From positions 434,001 to 498,000 of the forward strand of contig MU404062.1 in NCBI GenBank assembly GCA_022695795.1: a stretch of 64,000 bases of DNA, written 5' to 3'. The DNA comes from Biscogniauxia marginata. Its lineage: Eukaryota > Ascomycota > Sordariomycetes > Xylariales > Xylariaceae. The notes under the pieces are model-generated. The model searched no databases. It was not told the DNA's origin and worked only from the letters and a program-made list of their open reading frames with translations. Shown piece by piece: positions 44,117 through 56,934 of this stretch (the stretch's first letter is position 1; each line of letters starts with the position of its first letter). A program made the position numbers and the translations under genes.

Positions 44117-47054
44117 ATGGAGCCCTTTTCTTTTGGCAGCTCCGAGTCTCTGGACTATCCAGTCAGCATTCGCATGTACGTCGGCTTGGGAATCCGAGGT
44201 ATCGCGAGTGAATAGCTGATTGACTGACAACGGCTATGATGCAGTATCAATTTGGAGGGCGATGAGGCACCGTACTTGTTCTCAACGCTTTTGAAGAGGC
44301 CCGACCTAAGACATATCGGCTCTAATATAAGGTGTGTGCTTATCAACTCGTTGAATGTTTAACCATCTTGATCCTGACCTTAAGCTTCTCCAGCCCGCAC
44401 TCCGATCTCTACGTAACCGTCCAAGTATGGGCCGGCTCGAAACCACTTACCGTCCCGGTTCAGACGTCGTATAAGGCCTTCAGGAGCGAGCGAAGGTGCA
44501 GTCTCCGTAGACGACGCCATCGAGCTTTTAGCCATGCCAACTAACATGATCCAGGTGGAACGAATGGCTTACGATACCGATACCTTACAAATCTCTCCCG
44601 CTCAACTCGTACCTCGCTATTACGATATGGGACTTGTCACCGACAGGCGGAAAGCAATCCCAGGGCCATGCTATTCCATTCGGCGGAACGACCCTGCCTC
44701 TGTTCGATGGGGACAACCAGTTACAGAAGGGTAGGCAGAAGTGTATAGTCCACCGACATAAACAAGCTGATGGTCACGACAATACGACGACGCCTTCCAG
44801 CATTACCAAGGGAAGATTTGGCTCGCGAAAAGGCGAGGCCGTTGCGGTAGACAAAGAAGCTGAGGAGCTCGAACGTATGGAGAAGTTGTTCAAAAAACAT
44901 GAGATGAACGAAATTCCCCGAGTAGAATGGCTCGATCAATTAGTCTATCGTGGGACTGAGAGGCGAGGCTTGAAAGCCGCAAGAAATTCCATCAAGACCA
45001 TTCAGCGTCAGGCGACCTTAAATAAAGATGCGGAAAAGATCGAGCCTCCGAACGGTACGACCGATTTAGATGGTGGAATTCCTCCGAGGCCTGGACCGTC
45101 GAAGTTCACAATCAATATTGAATTACCTCGATTTGACTTTCCAGTAGTCTTCGCAGACCACGAGTACCCACCGCCGCCAATCTCGTCTTTCCAGCATCTC
45201 TCTGCGTCCCAGTCAAATATTGTTCTTAAGCCCCCCCCGGAGGTCTCGTACGGGCCGGGGATCAACGGTCCGGAAGGCAAAGGCGAAGAACGGATAATTC
45301 GGATATATGACCCTGAAGTTGGGGCTAAGGACAATCCAGCTGAGAGTAAACATAGGCGCCTAGTGAGAAGTCAACACCGCCATGGAATCCTAGACAAAGA
45401 CCTAAGGCCAAACGCCAAGGTCCGCGATGAGCTTAATCTGATAATGTCATACTCGCCAACCCACACTCTATCTCCAGAAGAAAAGGATCTCGTGTGGAAG
45501 TTCCGCTATCATTTGACCAAAGACAAGCGGGCCCTGACAAAATTCGTTAAATCAGTCAACTGGCAAGACCAGAGCGAATCTAGGCAGGCTATCCAGGTCC
45601 TTGGGAAATGGACGGATATCGACGTGGATGACGCTCTCGAATTACTCGGCCCTACTTTTGATAACCGGGCCGTGAGAGCTTATGCCGTGGACCGGCTTAG
45701 GAAGGCAGATGATCACGAATTACTCCTTTACTTGCTGCAGCTAGTTCAAGCTCTCAAATTCGAGCATATCTCAACCGACTCCAACCAGGCCACTGTGCGC
45801 GCGTCTTCGCTAGCTAATTTCCTAATCTCAAGGGCTGTTGAAAATTTTACGCTTGGAAACTATTTCTATTGGTACCTCGGCGTTGAATATGACGACAAAA
45901 GTAACGACCAAGGTGAAGGAGTACGTACCATGTATGCAAAAGTCCAATATGACTTTATGAAGGAGTTAGAAAGCCGACCTGGGGGCCGAGAAACGAGAGC
46001 TACAATTCGAAGACAAGCTGAACTCATTACCATTTTGTCAAAGGTTTCGGCTGAAATCCAAGCCTCTCGTGATACAATACCACGCAAGATGGAAAAGGTC
46101 AAGTCTTTCCTAGCAGATCCCAAGAATGAGATTCTTACTATTGATCCTCCGATACCACTACCGCTAGACCCGTCCATTATGATCAGTGGAGTTGTACCTG
46201 AAGAGACACGGGTCTTTAAGTCGTCCTTGTCGCCGATTATGGTGACGTTCAAGACAACATCGGGCAGTAAATACCCCATTCTTTTCAAGACTGGCGATGA
46301 TCTACGGCAGGACCAGCTCGTTATCCAGATCATCACCCTCATGGACCAACTGTTGCAGAAGGAGAACCTGGACCTTAAACTTTCACCGTACAAGATCCTC
46401 GCGACGAGTACGACTGCTGGGGCGTCTCAATTCGTGCCTTCTCAGACATTTTCCGCTATCGCGTCCAAGTACAACATTAACCCGGCCCTTGCGTATCTCA
46501 AACAGCACAATCCCGACGAGCGGGCATATTTAGGGGTGCGCAAGGAGACGCTCGATACATTTGTCAAGTCTTGCGCGGGCTATTGTGTGATTACTTATAT
46601 CCTTGGTGTCGGTGATCGCCATCTCGAAAACCTGCTGCTAGCACCCGATGGTCACTTCTTCCACGCGGATTTCGGGTTCATCCTAGGTCGGGATCCGAAA
46701 CCGTTCGCGCCGGCGGTAAAGCTCAGCAAAGAAATGGCGGATGCCATGGGCGGTTCGAACCCACCGAGCGAGCATTACCTGCAGTTCAAGCAATACTGCT
46801 TTCTCGCCTTTGCGGCGCTACGCAAGTCGTCTAACCTGATCCTGAATCTGTTCAGCCTCATGGTGCATGCGAATATCCCGGATATCAAGGCGGAGCCGGA
46901 CAAGGCAGTCTTCAAGGTCAAGGAGCGTTTCCACCTGGAGCTGAACGAAGAGGACGCGATCAGAGAGCTGGATAGAATCATGGAGGATAGTCTCAATGGT
47001 ATCATGCCCGTGGTTATAGATAGGCTGCACGATCTCGTCCAGGCCTTCAGATGA
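44117..47054 (+). CDS. VPS34: class III phosphatidylinositol 3-kinase VPS34
   Basis: This kinase makes PI3P on endosomes and autophagosomal membranes, working with Vps15 and Vps30/Atg6. Four exons (44117-44175, 44245-44331, 44394-44495, 44555-47054) give 915 residues. All four splice joins restore the conserved N terminus (MEPFSFGSSESLDYPVSIR ... HSDLYVTVQVWAGSKPLTV ... RWNEWLTIPIPY). The C2 domain spans about 20-300, with a charged insert near 145-240. The helical PIK domain spans about 345-560. The lipid-kinase domain runs to the end: FKTGDDLRQDQLVIQIITLM, catalytic loop GDRHLENLLL (about 769-778), activation segment DFGFILGRDPKPF, and C-terminal helix VVIDRLHDLVQAFR. The glycine-rich loop and DFG Asp are intact. 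Introns sit only in the first 440 bp. Confidence 0.95.
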
Positions 47055-50000
47055 CCGCTCTGGATGAAATTTTGGAAAGGAATTAGTGATTTTTTATTTG
47101 GCGCTGTTGGTCATGATGTCTATCTTATGAATACTTTAGAGATCAGTCATTATTTTTTTTACTGTAGACGGTTATAACTCTCTGTCTAGGAGTAGGGCAT
47201 TACCTCTTCGCAACCTTTCTGGGGGTTAGGGACTATATGTAATAAACCCTGATCACATTGGTAGAACATGTAGATGATGGCGACGGCTAGGGTAATGAGA
47301 AAACGAATAAGTATATACATACCTACATATATGTATCGCAAATCAAGTTTCAAGATTTCCAAGACTGAAACGTCCGGCGGTGGCTTTGTCGGACGGCAAG
47401 CATTCCAGAAGGATTCCTTAGGTAGTAGGTAATGCATGTGTGTAAGTAGGGTTGCATTAATGATTGGCATCGTTCAGGGGTTCGGTGGCGGTTTAAGTAA
47501 GTACGTATTTAGCTGCAGTTCGAAAAAGAAATATCTGCCTACCCACTAACGCTTACATGTAATAGCTCTTTTTTTTTTTTGACTATGCTTATCATGTACT
47601 ATATCCGTATGCACATGCAGCACTAGACATCTGTTAGTGTACATTGTAGGTTCGAGGCGTGAAGAGGCACGCGTGCGCCAGCAAAAAAAAAAGAAAAAAG
47701 AAAAAAGAAAAAAGAAAAAAAAGAAGCAAAGGTTATGTTACGTGGAGCTGAGGTACTATAGGTACAAGGTAGGTAAGGTCTCACTCTCCATGTCGGGGTG
47801 CATGAAAAAAACGCCTCCGCCCTAGGTAAGTTCTCTGTCTTCTTTTGCTTTTTTTCCTTTCTAGGTTGTTCGTTTGATGCCCCTCCTTCTCTAAGGTTTA
47901 GACCGTTAGAGATCTGGAGTAAAGGTGGGAATGGCTCGCGTTACACGATGAGGTTAGGTTATGTACATGTAGGTCGCACAGAGTGCGGCTTGCATTAACG
48001 GCTCGGCTGTTGGCTTGTCTATTAACTAGTGTAGTCGGATTGGGTGGAAAGGGGGTAAGGGAGCGGGACATGGCATAGTCTAGACTTGCATGTATAGTAC
48101 CTACTGTTTTACTTTACTTTACCTACCTATATGTCACACATCTTGCCCGGTGGACAATCGCGTAGGTTTGATTCATTGGGATTTCGCACGCGTGGTCCCT
48201 ACCTATAATAATACTAATAATAATAATCGAAGCAATAATGATCGTCTTAATACCTGCTGCGTGCCATTAGGAAGTTAAAGAGAAAACCCACTCTCCTTTC
48301 CCCCCCCAATCTGCGAGGTGCAGGCACAGACGGGATATCGCAGGAAACAGGGTTTGGCGTGCCTGACTAGCATAGGGTTGGCAATAGTTGCTCTTGGGCG
48401 TCGGGAAATACTCAGGTAGGCCTAGCCGTGGAATTTAGGATCGTAGGAAAACGGCCAGCTAAGACGGAGGGGTGCCCTAGTTTGAGCCGTCATCTCCTTG
48501 CGACATCGACGCTATGTTAATACAAGCAAATAAGTGATTATCTTAAATGCCCCCCTCGAGAGAGCGAGAGCGAGAGATACCTTTTAATTCTTGTCTCTTA
48601 CACAAGTACACAGACTGCTATTTATCGTCACCTATGAAGTAAGAGATGACATCGCAGTGACTAATTGAATAGTCTTGTAAGAGGTTGAAACATTTAAAAA
48701 AAAGAAAGAGAGAGAGGGAAAAGAGGCCATGGTGATACATAGGTATAGGTATGTATGTACTTTGATTACCTGAGTTGAAAATTGAGATGGCATTATTCTC
48801 GGTGTAAGTCATAAGATACCCACACCATCAAGACAAGGCCTCATGACTTATACCTACTAGGTAAAGTAGCTCTAGCTTGTGACGAACTGAAACCGAGGTG
48901 CAAAGAATAAATTTCCGTTGCCATCGCTTATTTTTATAATAACACTGGATATTCCGTGCTATTTATATAAGCCATGCCGAGCAGTAGGAATGCATCTACC
49001 TCATGAATAAAGTACCCGACGTGTACTTATGGTGATATGTCAGCATGGGAATCTTGAAGTACCTAACCTACACTACCCACTACGGCAGTGGTGCTACGAA
49101 ATGTGGGGGCCTGTCACCGCACTCGCACAAATTGAAAGTCCTGCCGTTTCCTCTTAAAGCAGTTCTCCACCCCTGGGATTTCCCTAGCCTATTCTGTACC
49201 GGCCTAAGCAGGCTAATGTACTGACATACCAGGTAAGACTCTCCTTTATTTATAAATACATAGCGTTTTCCCCTGCCAACTTATCTCATGTTGATGTTTA
49301 CCTATATTGGGTTCACTTATCCTCATCTCTTCGGACCTCCTCGTTTGCAAGTCTGTGGACGGGCGACTCCCGAGTCATTCCACGTCGTGCAAGTCCGACC
49401 CGCCGCGGGATACGATATGTGCCGTTGGCGCATCAATCCCAAGGGGACTGTTAAAGGGTACCTACAGTCGTATTGTTGCGTACCTTGTATGTACGCTACG
49501 TAGGTAGCACTATGTAGGTACCAATAGGAGCCCATCCCAGCCACTTCTGCCCTTCGGGACCCTGATCCTGGCTTCGTCTCTCCACTCGAATGTTAACTTA
49601 GCACTTGGGAAAGCCTACGCGCCACTTTGCGTCTCTCCATCTTTTGCTTGCTTGCTTGCTCCTGTGCTCTCTCTCATTTCTCCCTCCAAAACCCGCCCCA
49701 TCTACAGGCCTAAATCCTCGTGGTAATAGCTCTGTTTGGACTCTGCGCACCAATTGTGTTGCGCTGGGGTCTCCTGACTCTCTCTCACTGTCCAATTGCT
49801 CGTGTGTTTCCCCATTCGGCACATCCAGTACGATCCAAAATACAATACAGGGGCTGTCTGGCACTTCGGCATCGAGACGGACATACTACATAGACAGACA
49901 AATTTGATTTCCTTCTCTTGCGTCTCCAACGTTACGGTCCGTACCGTAAATCTTTCCTGTTTCCTGTCTGCGCTAGGATATCCCTTGGATACTCTGTCTG

Positions 50001-50130
50001 GCCCGGCTGACGCAACCTGTGCAGCTCATACTTTGGCCTCTCTTAAAAGCCCGACAAGCAGGACGCGTCTGTTACGAGTAGCTTCGCCCCTCGATTACTT
50101 CCTGGCCCTCACCACTTTCGCATCCCAGTT
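47055..50130. other. 3.1-kb intergenic region
   Basis: No gene is supported. It contains an A-rich (AAAAAAG)n tract at 47683-47728, T tracts near 47570, several TACCTA/TAGGTA words (48110-48130, 49495-49525) and a CTTG repeat at 49640-49662. The last 500 bp are C/T-rich and probably form the promoter and leader of the next gene. Short Lys-rich frames over the A tract are artefacts of composition. Confidence 0.5.
47683..47728. repeat. A-rich (A6-8 G)n tract
   Basis: Imperfect tandem A6-8 with single G in non-coding DNA downstream of VPS34. Confidence 0.8.
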
Positions 50131-50775
50131 ATGCCTGCAAAATCACCGAGCAACGGCAGCGCCGCCGGCGCCAAACGTTTCGAGCTTCCGCTCCTGGATT
50201 TCAAGTTCGGCTCGCTGACCGACGGAACCGACATCCCACCGCCGCCCCCGTCCCCCAAGGAGGAGATCCCGACACCGCCCAAGACGCCCACTTATAAGGT
50301 AGAGGAGCCCAAGAAGCAAGAAGAAAATGGCGCCGCCAATGGTCACGGTACACCCCCCTCATCCGACATCACCATCACCACCGGTGCCGGTGTCAAACGC
50401 CCAGCAGAGGATGTTCCCGCATCTCCGACCCCCTCGGGCCAAGGCAGTCTCAGACGCCTCATCAGCAAGACCCTGTTGAACCATGCTTACGATGAACAAG
50501 GATCAATCATTAGCCAAAGCGCACCCCGACCAGTGAGCCGGCCGACGAGCAGCATCATGACGGAGGAGAAGAGGGCGAAGCGCAGCAGCGGATGGTTCCG
50601 GCGGTTACGGCACAGCGGGAATGAAAGCGCCAATTCCAACAAGCGGACCAGCCAGATCTTCGAGGAACCCAAGAAGCCAGCCGGACCCCCGCCGCCCAAG
50701 ATCCCCGAGTTGAGCGACCTGAAGACCAAAGTCGACACGCATCTCGGCGACGATCTGTTTAAGGAGATCAAGTGA
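50131..50775 (+). CDS. small Pro/Ser-rich conserved fungal protein of unknown function
   Basis: A single exon of 214 residues. The N terminus MPAKSPSNGSAAGAKRFELP leads to LLDFKFGSLTDGTDIPPPPP, a PPSP-rich disordered middle, and a basic segment (GSLRRLISKTLLNHAYDEQG). The motif KRSSGWFRRLRHSGN follows. The C-terminal block KRTSQIFEEPKKPAGPPPPK ... IPELSDLKTKVD ... DDLFKEIK looks the most constrained and resembles uncharacterised Sordariomycete proteins I recall. There is no signal peptide or membrane segment. Short basic and aromatic patches within disorder suggest a protein-protein adaptor or kinase substrate, but this is a guess. The start ATG is the first in frame, and the upstream leader has stops. 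Confidence 0.75.
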   Translation: MPAKSPSNGSAAGAKRFELPLLDFKFGSLTDGTDIPPPPPSPKEEIPTPPKTPTYKVEEPKKQEENGAANGHGTPPSSDITITTGAGVKRPAEDVPASPTPSGQGSLRRLISKTLLNHAYDEQGSIISQSAPRPVSRPTSSIMTEEKRAKRSSGWFRRLRHSGNESANSNKRTSQIFEEPKKPAGPPPPKIPELSDLKTKVDTHLGDDLFKEIK

Positions 50776-53201
50776 TTCTAGTCAGTACGCGTGCGGAAGT
50801 GACCGGGTTGCGGACCTGTTTTTTTGGCCGCCTGTTCCAGCTTATCGGCGGATTCTTTTGGCATATTACCTTCGGATCTACGGCCATAATATCATACGAC
50901 GGCGAGCTGTTATATTACCTTTAATACGGTGATTATTATTATTCTTCCTTTTTACGAGATTGCGGGTTTTTGTTTCGAGAAGCGTTTCGAGGACGGAGAA
51001 TTAAGATACCCAGCCCAACTCTACATGGGCTCATTCATCGACACACGACGTCAATTTTTTCTTACCATTTGTTCGACATACTTTGTTATTCTTCTTCTTT
51101 GGAAAACACCCCCCCCCCCCCTTTACGCACGTCACTTCAGTATGTACTACCGCAAAAAAAGAAGCATCGTTGGAGCTCCGAGGAAGCGCTTGGCTTGTGT
51201 ATCATCCATTCTTGTTGGGGTCTAGATGTCCAGGTTACTCGCCGTGAGCCATTCCACAGCCTCCCGACCTATAAAGCTACCCATGGATTTGAGAGGGAAG
51301 GAAGGAGAGTTTGTTCGAACTCGGGTTGGCCTCTACAAGGAGGAGAGAGAAGGAACCACAGAAATAAAAAAAGGAGGATCACTTGTCTAGGTTGCTTTTC
51401 AACAAAAAAACAAAATTCTACGAACCTATGTGCTTATGGGACACGATAGCGAAGACATTTTACGTCAAACCATTTTTTAGAGAGGGTCTCTTTGAGGAGG
51501 GATCGTCATTCTTAATATCGTATCTCTCCGTGTGTGTGCAATACAGCATCTCCTTCAGCTAGGGACGCTATCAATCTCCTGGACCGAGCCCATTCCATTT
51601 CTTCGCTGCCCAAGAACCGTCTTATGGTGAGACAAATCCCGATTTTCCTTTTTTTTCTTTTTTTTTTTACCAGGCTGCTCCTTTAGGATGGCAACACTCG
51701 GACATACTGTTGCATGTCCATCTAATCTAGACTGGGCGATCTTCCGTGCGTATATGTGTGTGTGTGTGCGTGTGTATGTGTGCCACGTTGAGCTCCCACA
51801 CAAAGCTTAGCTCTGAGCCAATCTACTATCTATCTACATATCTCTATCTACCCCTATCTACCAATGTCTTACCTACATGGTACCTATGATTGAAACACCG
51901 AAGTACATTCAAAATGGTCCAGTGCACCTATCAACAGCTTCTCCAACCCCCATTCCTTTTTCCCCAAAAGGCCAACCACACCACGTGGAATGCGAAGATC
52001 CCAGGAGCTGTAAGAAGAAAAGAAAGAAAAGGCTAGATTGCTTCGAGTCTAAATAACTTCAGATACGGGCTACGCTGGAAGGTTTGTACTTGCATATATT
52101 TGGGTGGGTACCATAGGTAGCTACCTCTTTTATATTGATGATGTTAATAACGGGCGTCTCTGATGTACATATTGAACTAACCTACATATGTACTATGGAG
52201 GAGGTTTGGAAGTTGGTATCGAGGAGGCAACGAACGATTCAGATACAATATGAAACTTGCATTGCAACCCCACCTTTAGTAACATGTGATTTCTGGGAGT
52301 TATCAAGTAGTAGGTAGGTACTTTTACTAATCGATGCCATCTTTTCGACATGAAGCCTCAGATAAAACCTAGGTAGGTATATGTTGACGGAAGAGCTGGG
52401 TGTAATTTATTTTTCATACGTACCTATATTCTCTAGCTCCCCGCGACTACATAAACGGGATATCAGTACATAGCTTAGTTAGACGATGCCCGATACGTTT
52501 ACTTCAGTTCACTACCTACCTACATATACCTCGTGTATGTAAATACTTTCTCGTAGGTCCGGACGACAGGTTAGGAGAGCAGGTACTCTATACCTAATAT
52601 CTACCCAAGTATGCCACCGCGCATGTTGTTGTTTTATGTACTAGGTAGGTTCACTCACTATGTATCTATTTCTACGGATACTAATGAAATCAAGAGTAGG
52701 TATTTTATAATTTTTCCAGCGGTTGCTTTGTCACGTATAACCCCAGGACCTACAACTTGTATGCCAGGTACCTTCCATATCTACATGTTCCTACCTTAGG
52801 ATACACATTCGCAAGCCACGAGATAGGTACCGGTTAGACTGATAAGGAGCTACCTGAGCTCTGGGTAGCCAATGGCAGAGACGCCACCGGCACTAAAGAG
52901 CGTGATAACCTAATGTTTGTACCTAGTGGGGTTCCCTACCTAAGGTAAGTTTAGTTCCACGAATTGGCACCGACAATCTTTTGTAACGGTAACGTCATCG
53001 CCCGTCCCCCCGGCCTTCGTCCGATTTCTTGCCGGGCGGCTTAAAAAGAAGTTGAGTACCTACCTACCTTCTATCTACATGACTTTGTATTCATATATCT
53101 ATCTAAGGGCACAAGACAATAATAATAAAGGTTGAATCTTGTCACCTCGATTTTTTATACCTCCTGTTTTCTTGTGCTGCTGGGTAAAAACCGATCGACC
53201 A
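50776..53201. other. 2.4-kb intergenic region
   Basis: No gene is supported. It holds a run of 13 C at 51109-51121, a T-rich tract at 51646-51670, a TG-rich run at 51750-51782 and dense TACCTACC/GGTAGGTA words from 52310 to 53070. The segment just before 53202 is the ETR1 promoter and leader. Confidence 0.55.
51109..51121. repeat. C13 homopolymer
   Basis: Thirteen consecutive C in the region after the 50.1 kb gene. Assembly length may be unreliable here. Confidence 0.9.
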
Positions 53202-54630
53202 ATGGCCACGATGCAGGCGCTCGGTAGATCGCCCGCCGTGGTGGCGGCCGGTCTGCTGATCCGACCCTCGCGGCGGTGCTGCGCGAGGGCGACGTCCGGG
53301 GCCGCGCCGCTGCTGCCGCGGGTCCCGGTCCGCTACAAGTCCGGGCCGTACGGCTATACGCAGGCCAAGGCGCTGGTATTCAGTGAATACGGCGAGCCGA
53401 AGGACGTTCTGAAGTGAGCTTTACCCCCTTCTTTTTATTTCATGTCACCATTCTTTTTTATCAACTTTGCACTACCCGCTTGCTCCAGTAGCTTAGTTTT
53501 TTCCCCATATATAGCAAGGCATTTCACATAAAAGGATTTGACGAGGTCACGAGAGAAGACAAATGAACTAACAAAAAAAAAACACCTTGTGTAGATTACA
53601 CACGCACTCCATCTCCCCGACCCTGCCCGCCTCCTCCGTCCTGCTGCGCACCCTCGCCGCCTCCATCAACCCCGCCGACGTGAACACGATCCAGGGGACC
53701 TACGGCGCCAAGCCCACCTTCAGCCCGCTGATCGGGACCTCGGAGCCGTCGGTGATACCCGGCAACGAGGGCGTGTTCGAGGTCGTCGCCACCACGGCCC
53801 CGGAGGACCTGCAGAAGGGCGACTGGGTGATCCCCGCCAAGACGGGCTTCGGCACGTGGCGCACGCACGCCGTCGCCCCGGCCGGCGCCCTCATCAAGAT
53901 CGACAGGGCCGGCCTGACGCCCGCGCAGGCCGGCACCGTGAGCGTGAACCCGTGCTCGGCGTACCGCATGCTGCGGGACTACGTCTCGGACCCGGCCCCC
54001 CTGCGCGAGGGCGACTGGTTCGTCCAGAACGGCGCCAACAGCGGCGTCGGGCGCGCCGCCATCCAGCTCGGCGCGCTCTGGGGCTACCGCAGCATCAACG
54101 TGGTGCGCGCGCGGCCCGACGGGGCCGCCACGCGGCGCCTCCGCGACGAGCTGCTCGCCCTCGGCGCCACCCACGTCGTGACGGAGGACGAGCTCGAGGC
54201 GCGCGACTTCCGCGACCGGGTCGCGGCGTGGACGCGCGGCGCCCGCGAGGGCGTGCGCCTCGGCCTCAACTGCGTCGGCGGCAGGTCGGCGCAGGCCGTC
54301 GCCAAGACGCTCGGCCCGGGCGGCGTCATGGTCACGTACGGCGGCATGGCGCGCCAGCCCGTGACCCTGCCCGTCGGCCTGCTCATCTTCAGGGACGTGC
54401 GGTTCGTCGGCTTCTGGCTCAGCCGCTGGGCCGACCGCGACCCCGCCTCCAAGGCGCGCACCGTCGCCGAGATCCTCGACCTCGTCCGCCAGGGCAAGTT
54501 CAGGGACGTCCCCGTCGTCGACGTCCCCTGGGGCTGGGACACGGCGGAGCCCGCGCTGCGCGAGGCCGTGCAGGGCACGCTCGAGGGGTTCAGGGCCGGC
54601 AAGGGGGTTTTCGTGTTTGGGGATACGTAA
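53202..54630 (+). CDS. ETR1: mitochondrial trans-2-enoyl-thioester reductase (ETR1/MECR)
   Basis: This MDR-superfamily enzyme does the NADPH-dependent last step of mitochondrial type II fatty-acid synthesis, supplying octanoyl-ACP for lipoate. Two exons (53202-53413, 53595-54630) give 415 residues. The 181-nt intron has a GTGAGC donor and GTGTAG acceptor and joins DVLK to LHTHSI. The Arg/Ala-rich N terminus (about 45 residues, no acids) is a mitochondrial presequence. SINPADVNTIQGTYG carries the proton-donating Tyr (Tyr107). VIPGNEGVFEVV and the Rossmann stretch WFVQNGANSGVGRAAIQLG follow, then NCVGGRSAQAVAKTLGPGG and FVGFWLSRW. No zinc ligands are present, as expected for this family. It is very GC-rich, which creates long antisense open frames that are not genes. 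Confidence 0.95.
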
Positions 54631-55232
54631 ATGTGGGGAGAGTGTAAGAGAGGGGGAGGATTAGAGGGGGGAGAGGACGGGAAGGGGGAAGGAGGTGTGT
54701 GGATGGCCTACCTAGGTAGGGTAGAGGGGATTAGGGTTTTATCATGAGGAAACTTGCAAAAGTGTTGTTTAGACTACCAACGATGGATGTGGCCGCTGTT
54801 GCTGAACTGTTGAAAAAAAAATTGTACATATGATACGTTGCCGAGAAGATTGTTCATGTTCTCCTTGCAGCAATAACTGGGAATCTGGCATGGAATGGCA
54901 TAACCATTTATTCCGGAGGTAATTGCTAATGATATGTATATCTTCTCCTCCACAGAGACCATGCATGATGAATCGGCGTTAAGTAAGAAAAACTAAGGTA
55001 CCTAGCAACCCTAGCCCACAATGAGGATTCGCGTCCTCCCTCTCTAAAGAACGGACACCTCCCACCACCAAAGCCATGCTCCTAACACCTGAGAATAATT
55101 CCATCCGTTCGAATCTCTGATCGTGCTCCCCGGCCTCATGGTCCTCCCATCTCCTCAAAACGAGACGAGTAGGAAGAGTCATAGGCACGTTCACTTAACC
55201 TAATGACCACGAATCCGTTCTAATCTATTCCT
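54631..55232. other. convergent intergenic region
   Basis: Shared 3' region of ETR1 and UBC13, with a G-rich stretch at 54632-54690 and CCTACCTAGGTAGG near 54708. No gene seen. Confidence 0.6.
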
Positions 55233-55891
55233 CTAGTTCGACGCGGGCGTGGCATACGATCTGGTCCACTCCTTAGCCGTCGCAATAGCCTTGTTCTCAT
55301 CATCCTTCCAGCTCTTCGCGACATCGGCGGCCAATGGATCGTCTGGGTTCGGGGCACCGAGGAGTGCTTGGATCGAGAGGAGAATCGTTCGGATCTGGAG
55401 GGCCGGCGACCAGTTGTCTGGAGAGAAAGAGAGAGATTGTTAAGAGCAATTACGAGGTTAGAAATAGGGCATGCAGTTTTGGGGCCAGCTTACTCTTGAG
55501 CACGTCCAAGCAGATCCGGCCAAGCTTGTCGACGTTAGGGTGGTAGATCTTGGTCAGGAACCGGATCTTAGGGGGAACCATGGGATAGTCATCCGTCAGG
55601 AACAGCTCGAGCTTGAAGACACCACCTGGAGCAAGGTTAGAGGGGAAGTCGCGGCGATTGATCAGATTGGCTGGCGAGGGGGGTCAACGTACCCTCGTAC
55701 GGCGACCCGGAGGGCCCGTGGATCTCAACGTCGAAGTATCGGAGGTTATCCTCGTGGGGAACAGCGCTGATACCGGGGACTCTGGCAGGCGGGTCAGGAA
55801 CGGGACGGCACTGTTTGTTCTCTCATGGGCCACCTTACGGTTCGGAAATCAGACGCTCCGTCTCCTTCACGATTCGTTTCGGCAAGGCCAT
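55233..55891 (-). CDS. UBC13: ubiquitin-conjugating enzyme UBC13
   Basis: This E2 forms Lys63-linked ubiquitin chains with an Mms2-type partner, acting in error-free post-replication repair. Four exons (55839-55891, 55693-55781, 55494-55625, 55233-55417) give 152 residues, the exact family size. Splicing restores [18 protein letters not shown], the UBC13 N terminus, then [20 protein letters not shown]. Next come [18 protein letters not shown], the HPN motif (76-78), and the active-site Cys86 in [39 protein letters not shown] completes the fold. Introns are 57, 67 and 76 nt with GTAAGG, GTACGT and GTAAGC donors. No residue expected for catalysis is missing. It diverges from WDR59/MTC5 over about 1 kb. 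Confidence 0.95.
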
Positions 55892-56934
55892 CTTTCACAG
55901 GTCTTATTGCCAAACGCACAAAAAGTGCCTCAGCTAGCCAGAGTATCTATCAGATATGTGTATAATGGAGGGTGTCTGGGTTGTTGGTGCTGGGCGACAG
56001 AAGACCAGCTTCGCTCGGGCCGGGCAGTGAGTTTGCTGAATGGATAGAGATGGGAGGGGTCTCCAGGCAGACTGAACCGAGGCGAGGCTGAGGTTTAAAT
56101 GGCGGGTGTGTCTAAAAACAAATGAAGGAAGGCCGGCATGGACGGTACTCAGAACCCGGTTGGTTACCTAAGGTAAGTTGGTAAGTGCAGGCGGAGGAGC
56201 AAGTTGTTCACCACCTGTGGCTTGATACTAACCTAGCAGTTAGTTTGCTAGCTAGAAAGAGAGAGAACGCGAGAGAGCTTAAAAGAAGTACGATGCAGAG
56301 TATGTAGCGCAGTGGTCCTCAAGTTTACGCAGAAATGTGTTTAGGCGATATTTATTGTAGTTGCGCCTGATACAAGTGACAAAGAACGTCGCACATGCAT
56401 AGTAATAAATAAGGTGGGCAGTGAGCGATAAGCACCCGCAGTCTATGCTACTAGCTGGGATAGGGCAGCGGGTCGAAGTGGAATTTCACAGTTTTATGCA
56501 GGTGCCCCTCAGTCTCCCGGATACAAGTACTTCCAAGCCGGTGCAATATGACGAAATCGTGCTGTGGCCACAAAGGTAGGTACAGGTACGTACCTGATTA
56601 GTTAATCTGTAGCACAAGATAGACTCCACTTTTAAACCTCCAACCTTCCAATCCGTGTCTGAGCATCCTCAGTTCACTTCTTGAGCTGCAGCTAAACTCC
56701 AGTCTAAGCCATGCATTGCCGTTCATTGTACTACAGCTCTCTCATCCTTTGACAGGCCACGGGGATACCAAGGACGTTTTTTAAATGTCAAACATCCTTG
56801 AGCTTTTGCCATGCGCATTAATAATTGAGTGAAACTAGATGGTTACCAGGTGCGCGAATGCGCCGCTGTTCGTCCAGTATCCCGTGCCATGAATAATAAA
56901 GCGGCTTACATCCTTGACGGCTCTTGATGAGGCC
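55892..56934. promoter_or_regulatory. divergent upstream region, UBC13 / WDR59
   Basis: About 1 kb separates two diverging start codons. It shows GAGA-rich DNA at 56257-56280 and scattered TACCTA/GGTAGG words, but no element I can assign. Confidence 0.4.

Noticed and set aside
47637..47825. Lys-rich 62-codon frame
   Set aside because: It is created by the A-rich tract.
54084..54602. 172-codon minus-strand frame, with 192- and 263-codon frames over the same region
   Set aside because: These are shadows of the very GC-rich ETR1 exon. The ETR1 frame holds the reductase motifs.
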